A stretch of DNA of 64,000 bases from Bacteroides sp. Its GTDB lineage: Bacteria > Bacillota > Clostridia > Oscillospirales > Acutalibacteraceae. The translations under genes and the position numbers were made by a program. Numbering within the stretch: position 1 is the first letter of the stretch; every line of letters starts with the position of its first letter. Of this stretch, positions 35,135 through 44,564 are shown one piece after another. The stretch is from contig JAMPEQ010000004.1 of NCBI GenBank assembly GCA_023665085.1, positions 62,001-126,000 on the forward strand, in the 5' to 3' direction. The notes under the pieces are model-generated. The model was given only the letters and a program-made list of their open reading frames with translations. It did no database searches and was not told where the DNA came from.

Positions 35135-36427
35135 CTATTTATATATTCTCACATCTACGGTATAATCGCCATAAATCCAACAATCTCCTGAACCCTCAAT
35201 GAACGGAACAGCATTAAAAGTGTATGTTTTTTCTTCAAGATTTTCACCATTTTGAAGCACATTAACATTCAATGCAATATTTTTTGTGTTGATAGACTCA
35301 AGATTTTTTTCTGTTCCGATAGCTGTTACCCTGTTAGAACTAATACCGATAATTTCGTATTTATATTCTTCAGGCAGGTTAGTGATTTTAATGTTATCTG
35401 TCATAACGCTCACACCTTTTGATTTATAATTTGAAGGCACTGTCAGCGTAACCTTGATTTCATTAACCTGATTAAGAATGAGAAGACTATCAAGATTCTG
35501 AACATTAAAATTAAATTCATTTTCGCCTAGATTAAGCTTTGAAAAATCAACCTGACCAATAACAGCGGATGTAATATCAACGCTGTCAAGAACACCTGCA
35601 TCAACCTTATTCAAGCTATATTTTATATCAAACATATTAGGATTAATGTTGCTTGGTTTATTAAGAAATTCCACAGAAACAGGCAAAACCGTCTGCTTAA
35701 GAACAGGTATTGTTAAATCAAGACTGTTTATTTTTTCACCATTGCTGTCAAGAAGTGATATATATCTTACGTCAGAACCATATAAATCCACAGCCAAAGG
35801 AGTTACAGTGATGTTTTCAGTAGTCGTTAATTTTTGATTTTTAAACGAAACATCACACAAAATCTTTTCAACCTGAGAAACATAGGCTTTTGGTCCTCTG
35901 ACTGTAAGTGAGCTTTCATTCAGTAAAGGCTGACCTATAATATATCCATCTGCAGCAAAATCCATGTTGTCATACTTTATATCAACATCTAAAACCTTTT
36001 CCTGCTCAACATCGAAATAAGCCTTATAAGTGGCGGGATAATAGCTCTGAACTTCAAAATCGGAATTCTCACCTGCATCAACCTTAACCGGAACATCAAT
36101 ATTACCACTGCTTGTAACATAATTGGTTTGCAGACTAACGTTAATATCGTCCCCTGTAATATCCTTAGCGAGATATTTTTTACATTTTACTGTAACATCG
36201 ACATCAAAGCTTTCATCACCATAGCATTTTAAACCAAGCTGTTCAGCTGCAGACTCACTGAAATCAACCGGAACAGAAACTGTAATAGTTTTTGTGGTTT
36301 CAGGCGATAAATTCATTGATGTAACAATCCAAATTACTATTGCAAGTATAATTGAGATAATTATCAAATACTTATCATTATAAATAAGCTTTCTTAACGA
36401 AAAACTTTTTTTCTTTTTTTCAGCCAT
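35135..36427 (-). CDS. cdaR: YbbR-domain protein, regulator of diadenylate cyclase
   Basis: The 430-residue protein has one N-terminal membrane helix (about 19-40) and then tandem YbbR-like extracytoplasmic domains (about 45-425) with recurrent beta-rich units such as VTVSVPVDF and LTVRGPKAYVSQVEKI. CdaR modulates the activity of membrane-bound CdaA in Firmicutes. It overlaps cdaA by one base. The next gene of the usual trio, glmM, is not downstream. Confidence 0.92.
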   Translation of the reverse strand: MAEKKKKSFSLRKLIYNDKYLIIISIILAIVIWIVTSMNLSPETTKTITVSVPVDFSESAAEQLGLKCYGDESFDVDVTVKCKKYLAKDITGDDINVSLQTNYVTSSGNIDVPVKVDAGENSDFEVQSYYPATYKAYFDVEQEKVLDVDIKYDNMDFAADGYIIGQPLLNESSLTVRGPKAYVSQVEKILCDVSFKNQKLTTTENITVTPLAVDLYGSDVRYISLLDSNGEKINSLDLTIPVLKQTVLPVSVEFLNKPSNINPNMFDIKYSLNKVDAGVLDSVDITSAVIGQVDFSKLNLGENEFNFNVQNLDSLLILNQVNEIKVTLTVPSNYKSKGVSVMTDNIKITNLPEEYKYEIIGISSNRVTAIGTEKNLESINTKNIALNVNVLQNGENLEEKTYTFNAVPFIEGSGDCWIYGDYTVDVRIYK

Positions 36428-37296
36428 TATTTTTTCATCCTCCTAACAAGTCTTGAGATAATTTTGTCATCAGAGGATGAGCCTGACGGAACAAAAGCTC
36501 TGGTAAGAATATCTCTCAAATCACCGTCAGATATGCCGCGCTGAAGAATACCACCCTTAGCAACTGAGATTGCACCGGTTTCCTCGCTGACGATTACAAC
36601 AATTGCGTCACTCTGCTCTGTCAAGCCGATACCCGATCTATGCCTTGTACCAAGTGCAGATGAAATAGTTTTTTGAGTCAATGGTAAAATACAGCCAGCT
36701 GCATAAATCTTACCGTCACGAATTACCATAGCACCATCATGTAATGGTGATTTTGGAAAGAACACATTTTCAACAAGCTCTTTTGACACTTTTGCATTAA
36801 GTTCTGTCCCTGTTGATATAACGTCACCAAGCAAGGTATCATTCTCAAAACAAATAAGAGCACCGATTTTTTTGTCGCTCATATCAGCACACGCCTTGCA
36901 TACTGCCTCAATTGATTCTGAAATTTCAGCAATTTCTACAGCAACACCGGGATGAATAATAGTTTTAAGACTTTTTGCAGTCGCACCATGTCCAACCTGC
37001 TCTAAAATGTGCCTTATCTCAGGACCGAACAGAATTACAACAATTATCAAAATATTCGAGAAAATTGTTTTGAAAATGAATGAAGAAGCCTCCATTCCCA
37101 AAAGATTAACAATTCCATATACAACAGCCAGATAAACAAAACCTTTAGCCAGCTGCATTGCTCGGGTTTCTCTTAAAATACGTGTACATATATAGATAAT
37201 AATTGTAACTGCAATGATATCAAGTAAATCAAAAATTGTAAATGTTGAAAAAACACTTATTATTCTGTTAAATAATTCTTGTATTTGATTAAGCAT
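36427..37296 (-). CDS. cdaA: Diadenylate cyclase CdaA
   Basis: The 289-residue membrane enzyme makes cyclic di-AMP from two ATP. Three membrane helices occupy about residues 20-95; the DAC domain has catalytic DGA (187-189) and RHR (218-220, GTRHRSGIGL). The start at 37296 (MLNQIQELF) is 6 bases from AAGGAG; the ATG at 37299 is only 3 bases away. It is coupled to cdaR, and controls potassium, osmotic and wall homeostasis in related bacteria. Confidence 0.95.
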   Translation of the reverse strand: MLNQIQELFNRIISVFSTFTIFDLLDIIAVTIIIYICTRILRETRAMQLAKGFVYLAVVYGIVNLLGMEASSFIFKTIFSNILIIVVILFGPEIRHILEQVGHGATAKSLKTIIHPGVAVEIAEISESIEAVCKACADMSDKKIGALICFENDTLLGDVISTGTELNAKVSKELVENVFFPKSPLHDGAMVIRDGKIYAAGCILPLTQKTISSALGTRHRSGIGLTEQSDAIVVIVSEETGAISVAKGGILQRGISDGDLRDILTRAFVPSGSSSDDKIISRLVRRMKK

Positions 37297-37361
37297 CATA
37301 TACTCCTTAACACTTTCTTGTTTATATTTTATCACAGAAAAGTTAAGAAATAAAGCGAATA

Positions 37362-38492
37362 TTATAGTTTTTTTAAATAGTTTAAAAATTTTTCACATTC
37401 AAAATAAGATGTGAATACGGAAGGACTTATTCTTACAACTCCTCTGTCATTAGTTCCAAAGCTTTCATGTGCAAGAGGTGCACAATGAAAACCTCCTCGT
37501 ACCGCTATACCTGCATCACCAAGTAAAGCGGCTGTCTTTTCCGACGAATAGTCTTTATAATTAAATGCAAGTATCGGTGCACTTTCAAATTTATTTGGAT
37601 GCGGAGTGTACAGAGTAATATTATCATTTTTGGAAAACTCATTATACATAAAGGAAATTATATTTTTTTCATGGGTATATATTTTGTTTATACCCTTAAT
37701 ATTTACAAAATCAATACCTGCACCCATACCTATTACACCACTATTATTAAGTGTTCCTGCTTCAAATCTGTCTGGCAGGAACTCAGGCTGCTTAAGCATT
37801 AATGACGATGATCCTGTACCGCCTTCAACAATTGTTTTCATTTTAACATCATTATTTATAGCCATAAATCCTGTAGACAAAGGACCATAAAGCCCTTTAT
37901 GACCTGCCGTGCAAAGAATATCTATATTATCTCTTTGTATATCTGTGTCAAACAAGCCTACACCTTGTGCACCATCAACAATAAATCGTATATTGTTTTT
38001 TTTCGCCAGCTCCCCTATTCTTCTAATTGGAGGTGCACATCCGAACACATTTGAAGCCATTGTACAAACGATAAGTGAAGTATTGCTTTTAATCAGATTT
38101 TTAAAGCTTTTCAAAGTTTTATCAGGATTATAATTAAATTCTGCCACACTGAAGGTAACATCACCATACTCCTTAAGCGTATATACCACTCTGGAAACAG
38201 CATTATGCTCCAGAGAAGAAATAATTATATGGTCACCGCTTTTAATACAGCCTTTTATCGCCATATTAAGTGCAAGTGTACAGTTGTGAGTAAAAATGAT
38301 ATTTTCCGGCTTTGCATTAACCAGTGCAGCAGCTTTTTCTCTTACTGAAAATATTTTTTCCGATGTTTTTATTGAGGCGCTATAGCCGCCTCTGCCACTG
38401 TTAAAGCTAAAATTTTTGTTTGCAGATACAGTAGCGGCAACAACGCTTGCAGGCTTTGGATATGTCGTGGCGCTGTTGTCAAGGTAAATCAT
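37362..38492 (-). CDS. Aminotransferase class V / cysteine-desulfurase-like protein
   Basis: The 376-residue PLP enzyme begins MIYLDNSATTYPKP and has the PLP lysine in CTAGHKGLYGPLSTGF and a C-terminal cysteine in VRGGFHCAPLAHESFG, the position of the active cysteine in group II (SufS/CsdA-like) desulfurases. It differs clearly from the iscS at 6794-7966. Its ATG overlaps the stop of a DUF3343 protein, so the two are probably partners in sulfur or selenium transfer. Selenocysteine lyase activity is an alternative. Confidence 0.85.
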   Translation of the reverse strand: MIYLDNSATTYPKPASVVAATVSANKNFSFNSGRGGYSASIKTSEKIFSVREKAAALVNAKPENIIFTHNCTLALNMAIKGCIKSGDHIIISSLEHNAVSRVVYTLKEYGDVTFSVAEFNYNPDKTLKSFKNLIKSNTSLIVCTMASNVFGCAPPIRRIGELAKKNNIRFIVDGAQGVGLFDTDIQRDNIDILCTAGHKGLYGPLSTGFMAINNDVKMKTIVEGGTGSSSLMLKQPEFLPDRFEAGTLNNSGVIGMGAGIDFVNIKGINKIYTHEKNIISFMYNEFSKNDNITLYTPHPNKFESAPILAFNYKDYSSEKTAALLGDAGIAVRGGFHCAPLAHESFGTNDRGVVRISPSVFTSYFECEKFLNYLKKL

Positions 38493-38704
38493 AATTCTTC
38501 CACACCTCTGACATTTATACCTGCTTTTTCAAGAATTCTTATAGGCTCATCAGAATCAGCGCGAACTTTGACACCATAACCGCAGCCGTCGGAAGCTTTA
38601 GGATTCTGCAGCCTTTGAATACCGGCTTTATAACCCTTTGACGATAATATTTTGACGCTTCGCTGGGCATTAGTAATAGAACCTACCTTAATTAATATAT
38701 TCAT
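38489..38704 (-). CDS. DUF3343 family small protein, putative S/Se carrier
   Basis: The 71-residue protein begins MNILIKVGSITNAQRSVKIL and contains ASDGCGYGVKVRA with a single conserved-looking cysteine, as in DUF3343 proteins, which are proposed sulfur or selenium carriers. The start at 38704 has TGAGG upstream; an earlier in-frame start is poorer. It overlaps the desulfurase-like gene by 4 bases. Confidence 0.82.
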   Translation of the reverse strand: MNILIKVGSITNAQRSVKILSSKGYKAGIQRLQNPKASDGCGYGVKVRADSDEPIRILEKAGINVRGVEEL

Positions 38705-38789
38705 AAATATAACCTCATTTCGCAATAAAAAGTAATACTCTTAAGCTGTTAGTTTTATACATATTACATACTATGCGAAAGAAAATAAA

Positions 38790-38828
38790 AGAGACAAAAG
38801 CCAACTTGATGTCACAAGTTGGCTTTTG
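38790..38828 (-). terminator. Terminator of the GPH transporter gene
   Basis: CAAAAGCCAACTTG pairs with CAAGTTGGCTTTTG around a short loop; the reverse strand continues TCTCTTTTATTTT. Confidence 0.88.
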
Positions 38829-38843
38829 ATTTAAATAATATTA

Positions 38844-41264
38844 TTATTTATTCTTTTTTGCGGCTTTCTTAGCCTTACGTGCTGCAAGTTCAGCCTCTAC
38901 TTCTGCTCTTTTCTGAGCAGCCTTCTCTTCCTTAATTTTATCTTCCTCCTGAGCTTTAGCTTTAGCTTCGTCATAAAGGGCAGCAATTTCATCAAAGTGA
39001 GAGAAGTTTTCCTGCTGTACAAGGAATTTTTTAGCATCATTGTAAGGTTTTGCAGCTCTGTTAAATTTAGCAAATTCGTCCATAAGTGTCTTTGACTTTT
39101 TCTGAATTTCTTTTTTCTCTTTAGTGATTTCTTTTACCTGAGTCTTGATAGCCTTAACTTCATCTTTTTCATTTTCATTCTTAGCTATCTTTTGCTTTTC
39201 AACAAGTTCAAAAATCTTTTCATCACAAGCATCCTCTTGATTAAACAAATCCGTAAGGGCTTCCATGCTCGGAGAAACAAATTCATTTAAAGTGCCATAA
39301 TATTTATTAAATGCTTTCTTAGCTGAAATCTTCTTTTTAGCAGTCTCAATTTCAAAGTTTCTGAACTCTTTTTCATCTTCTGTATTCTTAGGAAGATTTT
39401 TTGCATTTCTGAGTTCCATACGAGCAGACTCAATATCAATATTTTTAATACCCTCTAAGCCTTGTGCAAATATTTCTTCATTAACTGCAGATTCGTGTAT
39501 ATACAGATCAGATTGGAACTTATCAATTTCGGCACAGACAAATTTAGCGATATCAATTTCTTCATTAAAGTTAAGTGCTTCTTTATATGCTTTTTTAGCT
39601 GCCTTTTTCTCTGCTTTATCAGAAATACCCTTGTATGATGCCTTAGAAACATCTTTAGGTGAAGCAACAGCCATTTCACGAGCATTGTTTACCATATCAA
39701 TAGCCTCAACGATCTGATGATTGTTGAGTGCATTATTTGCGTAATCTTCAAATAAAGAACGAATCTGAAGAACTCTTACAATACTCTTTTGCTTCTTTTC
39801 GGTAAGGTCATAGAAAAAGAACGGAATCATATTCATTACAGCACCGAGTGCCGCCATAAGTACAAGTGCACCCATAAGTTTATACAGCAAGCCATCTTGT
39901 CCTGTATTTACATCAAGAATATCAAATGGTGAAGCATAACCATTGCCTTCATACACACCATAATGCTTCTGAACTGCAGGTAGAACTGATGAAGTGAGTA
40001 AGGTAATAATGTTACCGATAGTCAAAACAGCGGCAAACATTCCGTCAATTCGCTCACCTGTTTTATATTGCTGATAATCACGAATATCTGCCTGAATAGA
40101 TGGATTGGTAATCTGCTCAAAAGCTCCGACGAACCAATTAAGATATACGCAGAAAGCAAGCCACCAGATATTTCTCAAATCAATCATCATAGCAAGAATA
40201 AATACTATATTTAATGTATTGATTCCAAGAAGAACCTTCTTTTTACCAAATTTTCTGATGCAGAACGGAGCTAAAATCATACCCCACATTGATGCATTAC
40301 TGGTTATCAAATTGATAATTGAGAAAACAGTACCATTAGTTGAATGACCATAGTTATAAGACCACTGAAGGATATTTCCGTAAGCACCCTCAAGGAAACC
40401 AAGCCATCCTGCAAGAGATATAATCCAGAAATACTTGTTTTTAGCAACTTCCTTTAAAGAATCCATAAATCTAATCTGGATTGTGTGTGTCTTTGCCTGA
40501 ACAATCTTTTCCTGAGTATTAGCAAATACTACTATTGTCAGAAGTATACCCAAAATAGCAAATACAGGATATGTAATTCTGTAAACCTTAATGTCATAAA
40601 GATTGTTATTTGTAAATAACTGAGCAATAATTGGATTTACAAATGAAACAATAGAAGGAGCTAAAGAATAAACAACGGCTTTGATCGAAAGTACATCTGT
40701 ACGTTCCTGAGTATTAGGAGATAATACATGGATAAGGTTTGTATATGCATCCTGAAAAAAATTGAAGAAGAATTGCAATAGCAGATTAAACACTAGTACA
40801 ATTGCACAGGTAAAAATATAGTCTTTAGCATGACCGAATAATTTTCCGGTGCCGAGAATTATCTCAAGCTTTTCATAAGGGAAGTAAACATAACCAAGCG
40901 CGATAATTGCAGTCGGAATACCCATTGAAAGAAGATATGGACGATACTTACCACCTTTGCCTCTGGTATTGTCTATCATATTCGCACGAACTGCAGTTAA
41001 TGGAATATTGGCAAGTGTAGCGATAAGATAAAGTATATACATATCAGTAGGTGCAACACCTATTGCACCGCCGACAATCATATTTGTTGTATTTACGGCA
41101 AGATTTGTGCCCATTGTGATTAAGAAATAAGCACCGATTCCGCCAAAAGCATATGAGAAAATTTCTTTAAAGGTCATATATCTGCCTTTTGGGGGCTCTT
41201 TCCAGTTATACTTGACATTGTCAACTATACCTGTAACCTTCTGCTTTAAATCATTTAATGCCAT
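38844..41264 (-). CDS. GPH/MFS-type transporter with long charged C-terminal extension
   Basis: The 806-residue protein has a normal glycoside-pentoside-hexuronide (GPH) transporter core (about 30-490, some twelve helices, with RANMIDNTRGKGGKYRPYLL as the cytoplasmic loop and the RDYQQYKTGERIDGMFAAV segment). GPH proteins import sugars with a cation. Residues about 495-806 are an added soluble tail, very rich in Lys, Glu and Ala, predicted to be helical/coiled coil and ending KKAAKKNK. Usual GPH proteins are 450-500 residues. Substrate and tail function are unknown. It is transcribed alone. Confidence 0.85.
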   Translation of the reverse strand: MALNDLKQKVTGIVDNVKYNWKEPPKGRYMTFKEIFSYAFGGIGAYFLITMGTNLAVNTTNMIVGGAIGVAPTDMYILYLIATLANIPLTAVRANMIDNTRGKGGKYRPYLLSMGIPTAIIALGYVYFPYEKLEIILGTGKLFGHAKDYIFTCAIVLVFNLLLQFFFNFFQDAYTNLIHVLSPNTQERTDVLSIKAVVYSLAPSIVSFVNPIIAQLFTNNNLYDIKVYRITYPVFAILGILLTIVVFANTQEKIVQAKTHTIQIRFMDSLKEVAKNKYFWIISLAGWLGFLEGAYGNILQWSYNYGHSTNGTVFSIINLITSNASMWGMILAPFCIRKFGKKKVLLGINTLNIVFILAMMIDLRNIWWLAFCVYLNWFVGAFEQITNPSIQADIRDYQQYKTGERIDGMFAAVLTIGNIITLLTSSVLPAVQKHYGVYEGNGYASPFDILDVNTGQDGLLYKLMGALVLMAALGAVMNMIPFFFYDLTEKKQKSIVRVLQIRSLFEDYANNALNNHQIVEAIDMVNNAREMAVASPKDVSKASYKGISDKAEKKAAKKAYKEALNFNEEIDIAKFVCAEIDKFQSDLYIHESAVNEEIFAQGLEGIKNIDIESARMELRNAKNLPKNTEDEKEFRNFEIETAKKKISAKKAFNKYYGTLNEFVSPSMEALTDLFNQEDACDEKIFELVEKQKIAKNENEKDEVKAIKTQVKEITKEKKEIQKKSKTLMDEFAKFNRAAKPYNDAKKFLVQQENFSHFDEIAALYDEAKAKAQEEDKIKEEKAAQKRAEVEAELAARKAKKAAKKNK

Positions 41265-41351
41265 TTACATCTCTCCTTTAAATCATGTAAAAAGATTTTA
41301 ACATAAATACTTGTCAAATACAACAAAAATTTAATGTTTAATTTATATTTT

Positions 41352-42248
41352 TTACACAAAATTAATCATAAATACCTTGTCGCTGTTTGATAATACAACA
41401 TTTACTTCAGATTTGTCTATTTTATATGATAAAGAGTCCGCAAGTACAGTATATTTATCATCAGAAACAGGCAGTAAATCTGTCTGATCTGTATATGTAA
41501 ATTCATTGCTTGAATAAAACTTTTTCACTGTATCGTCATTCATAGCAAAACGGGTAAGAGCCTCACCTTTATTTTCTCTCGCCTCACTTGCCGGATCAAA
41601 ATAATACCACTCGCCATTGAATTTTGCTGTTGATATCATTGTGGATGCACCGCTGAAATTCACAGCATGGCAAGCATTTCCTCCGCCCTGAAGAACTAAA
41701 TACTCAAACATGGAATTAACAGAAGCTTCCACACCCTTTAAATTCATTATTGTATCGAATGTATTAGTTACACTGCTGTCTATGGTAACATTTTTTGATA
41801 TATAGCTGTACACATTAAAAATATACTGATTAGTGCCGACTTCTCCAAATCCACATTCATTCTTCAGAGAATTAAGTTTATCCTTAAAACTACTGACAAG
41901 CTCTTTATGAGTATCAATATCGTTGACATATTTTATCTGAACTCCGGAATTGTCATCAAGACGTTTAATATCCGATACAAGAATGTTTAAAGGATAGCAT
42001 GTATAAAACAACTGATTTACACCGTCTGTCATGGAATAATTAAATTTAACTTCAGTTTCACCCTTCTCTACTGCCTCGCACACTTTCTTATAGGCTCTTA
42101 TAATACTCTCGCCTGCTGCGGTATAATGAGAGTCTATAGTGTACTCAAGAAGTTCACTGTTTTCATTGTTTTCTGTTTTTTCCGAGCATCCGGAAAACAG
42201 ACATACTGTTAATATCACGCACATGATAACAGAAATAAATTTTTTCAT
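41352..42248 (-). CDS. Lipoprotein with degenerate transglutaminase-like region
   Basis: The 298-residue protein has a lipoprotein signal (MKKFISVIMCVILTVCLFSG with Cys21, lipobox FSGC). The central region YSYISKNVTIDSSV...LKGVEASVNSMFEYL and the later KFNGEWYYFDPAS follow the outline of clostridial transglutaminase-like domains, with the Asp kept. By eye, the positions of the nucleophilic Cys and of the catalytic His are Glu/Ala and Thr, so it is probably not catalytic. It lies 4 bases after the radical SAM gene, so it may be its partner or substrate. Confidence 0.7.
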   Translation of the reverse strand: MKKFISVIMCVILTVCLFSGCSEKTENNENSELLEYTIDSHYTAAGESIIRAYKKVCEAVEKGETEVKFNYSMTDGVNQLFYTCYPLNILVSDIKRLDDNSGVQIKYVNDIDTHKELVSSFKDKLNSLKNECGFGEVGTNQYIFNVYSYISKNVTIDSSVTNTFDTIMNLKGVEASVNSMFEYLVLQGGGNACHAVNFSGASTMISTAKFNGEWYYFDPASEARENKGEALTRFAMNDDTVKKFYSSNEFTYTDQTDLLPVSDDKYTVLADSLSYKIDKSEVNVVLSNSDKVFMINFV

Positions 42249-42252
42249 TTTA

Positions 42253-43329
42253 CTATCCTTTCATTTGTTTCATTTTGTTTTCACATAAATCAAAAAACTT
42301 TTTGTAGGAAGCACAATAATTATGTGCATCTTTATTTCTCTTACAGCCTCCGCCTCTGCAAACGTAAAAATAACTGCATGTTTTGCAATCATCATTGATT
42401 TTGAAAGAGCTTTTTAGAAAATCTACAGATTTTTCACTGCGGTATAATTCGCTGAATGATGAAGCATGAATGTTACCAAGCAGCCAATCATCTGTGCAAT
42501 AAAAATCACATGGATAAACACTTCCGTCACCCTCAACAACAAACTGTGTCGAACAGCATCCGTTCATACCGCACTGCTCTGCGTTATTTCCGTTTACCAG
42601 AGCTATATAGTTATCAAAAGAGCGAATAGAAATATATTCACCTCTCATATAGTCATTAAAATAAATATTGAAACATCTTGTAAGAAACTGTGAATAATCA
42701 TCGTCATTCATATAAAGCAGATTTTCAGCATCGGTATTAAAAGGCGGAATACATGGAATAAACTGAAGATATCTTAAACTGTTCTGCTTAAAAAATCTAT
42801 ATGCCCTTTTAAAATTCTGTGCAGTATCTTTTGTAAGAACAGAAAGAACATTAAAAGTAACATCATATTTTTTCAGCAAATCAATTCCTTTTAAAACATC
42901 ATTAAACGAACTTTCTCCGTTTTTAAAAACACGATATTTATTCAGCTCTTCATCTCCGTCAAGAGATACCCCAACTAAAAAATTGTTTTCAGCAAAAAAC
43001 TTTGCATATTCTTCATCAATCAAAGTACCATTTGTCTGAAGGCAATAACTGATTTTTAGATTCTTTTTATTATTTTCTTCTGCATAAGAAACAAATTCCT
43101 TGAAAAAATCAATACCCCTTAACAGAGGCTCACCGCCCTGAAAGGTAAAGAAAACTGTTCCTTCATCAGTAAAGTCAAAGGCAGAGTCAACAACTCTTTG
43201 AGCAGTATCTATACTCATCATACCTTTCGAATATTCTTTTCTCTCAGATGCAAGAGAATGATAAAAGCAATATTCACATTTTAAATTACAATTGCTTGAT
43301 GCCGGTTTAAGCATAACAGATACAGACAT
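42253..43329 (-). CDS. Radical SAM/SPASM enzyme, anaerobic sulfatase-maturase-like
   Basis: The 358-residue protein has the radical SAM cluster motif Cys14-x3-Cys18-x2-Cys21 (SSNCNLKCEYCFY), the FQGGEPLL segment and a C-terminal SPASM domain with cysteines in CGMNGCC, YPCDFYC, CKTCSYFYVC and GGGCKRN. This layout is that of anSME, which oxidises Cys or Ser of a sulfatase to formylglycine. No sulfatase is nearby; the downstream lipoprotein has no CxPxR or SxPxR motif. A peptide- or protein-modifying role on another target is therefore open. Confidence 0.88.
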   Translation of the reverse strand: MSVSVMLKPASSNCNLKCEYCFYHSLASERKEYSKGMMSIDTAQRVVDSAFDFTDEGTVFFTFQGGEPLLRGIDFFKEFVSYAEENNKKNLKISYCLQTNGTLIDEEYAKFFAENNFLVGVSLDGDEELNKYRVFKNGESSFNDVLKGIDLLKKYDVTFNVLSVLTKDTAQNFKRAYRFFKQNSLRYLQFIPCIPPFNTDAENLLYMNDDDYSQFLTRCFNIYFNDYMRGEYISIRSFDNYIALVNGNNAEQCGMNGCCSTQFVVEGDGSVYPCDFYCTDDWLLGNIHASSFSELYRSEKSVDFLKSSFKINDDCKTCSYFYVCRGGGCKRNKDAHNYCASYKKFFDLCENKMKQMKG

Positions 43330-43345
43330 ATAATCACCAAATGTA

Positions 43346-43374
43346 ATTATATATCAAAAATCATAAATATACAA
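43346..43374 (-). promoter_or_regulatory. Promoter of the radical SAM-lipoprotein operon
   Basis: Reverse strand TTGTAT (43374-43369), 17 bases, TATAAT (43351-43346), close to the ATG at 43329. Confidence 0.65.
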
Positions 43375-43388
43375 GCATTACAATTCAA

Positions 43389-43417
43389 TTGACAATATAA
43401 TAGTATGGTGATATAAT
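43389..43417 (+). promoter_or_regulatory. Perfect consensus promoter of the dehydrogenase-ABC operon
   Basis: TTGACA (43389-43394), exactly 17 bases, TATAAT (43412-43417). Both hexamers are perfect, so expression is likely high unless repressed; no clear operator was found. Confidence 0.88.
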
Positions 43418-43463
43418 ACTTTATTAAATTAAACTAATAAATTATATCTAGGAAGTAATCATT

Positions 43464-44552
43464 TTGAAAAACTATTCAATTACTCTGCCAAGCTATACAA
43501 TAGGTGAAAACGCTTATGGCAAGATAGATGAGATTTGCAGAAATTACGGAAATACAATCATCTGCATAGGCGGTAAAACTGCTATCAGCAAAGCAAGAAA
43601 GCTTATTGATGAAGCATTGGCAGACAGCGAACTAACTGTACTAGACTATCTCTGGTACGGAGGAGAGTCAAGTTATGAAAATGTTGACCTGCTGATTAAC
43701 AATGAGCTTGTAAAGCAGGCAGATATGATATTCGGAATTGGCGGCGGAAAGGCATTGGACACAGCGAAAGCTGCAGCCTTCAAGCTGAACAAACCGATAT
43801 TTACTTTTCCGACTATTGCATCAAATTGTGCAGGAACAACAGCGGTATCAATTATGTATAATACTGACGGAAGCTTTAAAGAGCCATTCTTCTTCCCTGC
43901 CCCTGCAAAGCATTGCTTTATCTGCACATCAATAATAGCAAAATCACCTGCAAAATACATCTGGGCAGGCATGGGTGATACTTATGCAAAATATTTTGAA
44001 TCAGAAATGAGCAGCCGCGGAGAAGATTTAGTTCACTATCATGCACTTGGCGTTACAACAAGTGAGATGTGCTTAGCTCCACTGTTAAAATACGGCAAAA
44101 AAGCTCTGGATGATTTCAAAAAGGGAAATGTTAGCTACGAGGTTGAGCAAACGATACTTTCCGTAGTAGTTACAACAGGAATAGCCTCAAATCTTTTGAC
44201 AGCAGAGCATATTATTGACTACAACACAGGGCTTGCCCACGCAGTGTTTTATGCACTTACATCATTTCCGCATATCGAGGAGAGACATCTTCACGGTGAG
44301 GTTGTTGGTTACGGAGTATTAATACTTCTTCTTGTTGATAAAAACAAGGAAATGTTTGAAAAAATATACAGTTTTAATAAATCAATCGGACTTCCCTCCT
44401 GCCTTGCAGATATCGAAATGAGCACCGATGATCTTGAAAAACTAGTACCTATGGTATGTGCAATGAAAGATATTGACCACAATCCATATAAGATAACAGA
44501 AGAAATGATTTCAAAAGCTTTTATTAAGCTTGAAAAATATAAAAACAATTAA
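43464..44552 (+). CDS. Glycerol-dehydrogenase-like iron/zinc alcohol dehydrogenase
   Basis: The 362-residue protein matches the GldA side of the Fe-ADH superfamily: NAD-binding GIGGGKALDTAKAAA (about 89-103), TIASNCAGTTAVS, and metal residues in GMGDTYAKYFE, GLAHAVFYAL and ERHLHGEVVGYG. The polyol or aldehyde substrate is unknown. A TTG start preceded by AGGAAG is used. It lies 12 bases before an ABC importer, suggesting that the importer brings in its substrate or a linked metabolite. Confidence 0.85.
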   Translation: MKNYSITLPSYTIGENAYGKIDEICRNYGNTIICIGGKTAISKARKLIDEALADSELTVLDYLWYGGESSYENVDLLINNELVKQADMIFGIGGGKALDTAKAAAFKLNKPIFTFPTIASNCAGTTAVSIMYNTDGSFKEPFFFPAPAKHCFICTSIIAKSPAKYIWAGMGDTYAKYFESEMSSRGEDLVHYHALGVTTSEMCLAPLLKYGKKALDDFKKGNVSYEVEQTILSVVVTTGIASNLLTAEHIIDYNTGLAHAVFYALTSFPHIEERHLHGEVVGYGVLILLLVDKNKEMFEKIYSFNKSIGLPSCLADIEMSTDDLEKLVPMVCAMKDIDHNPYKITEEMISKAFIKLEKYKNN

Positions 44553-44564
44553 GGAGAAATATTT

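Noticed and set aside
41352-42248. Lipoprotein as a sulfatase substrate of the radical SAM enzyme
   Set aside because: No C/S-x-P/A-x-R formylglycine motif or sulfatase fold is visible.
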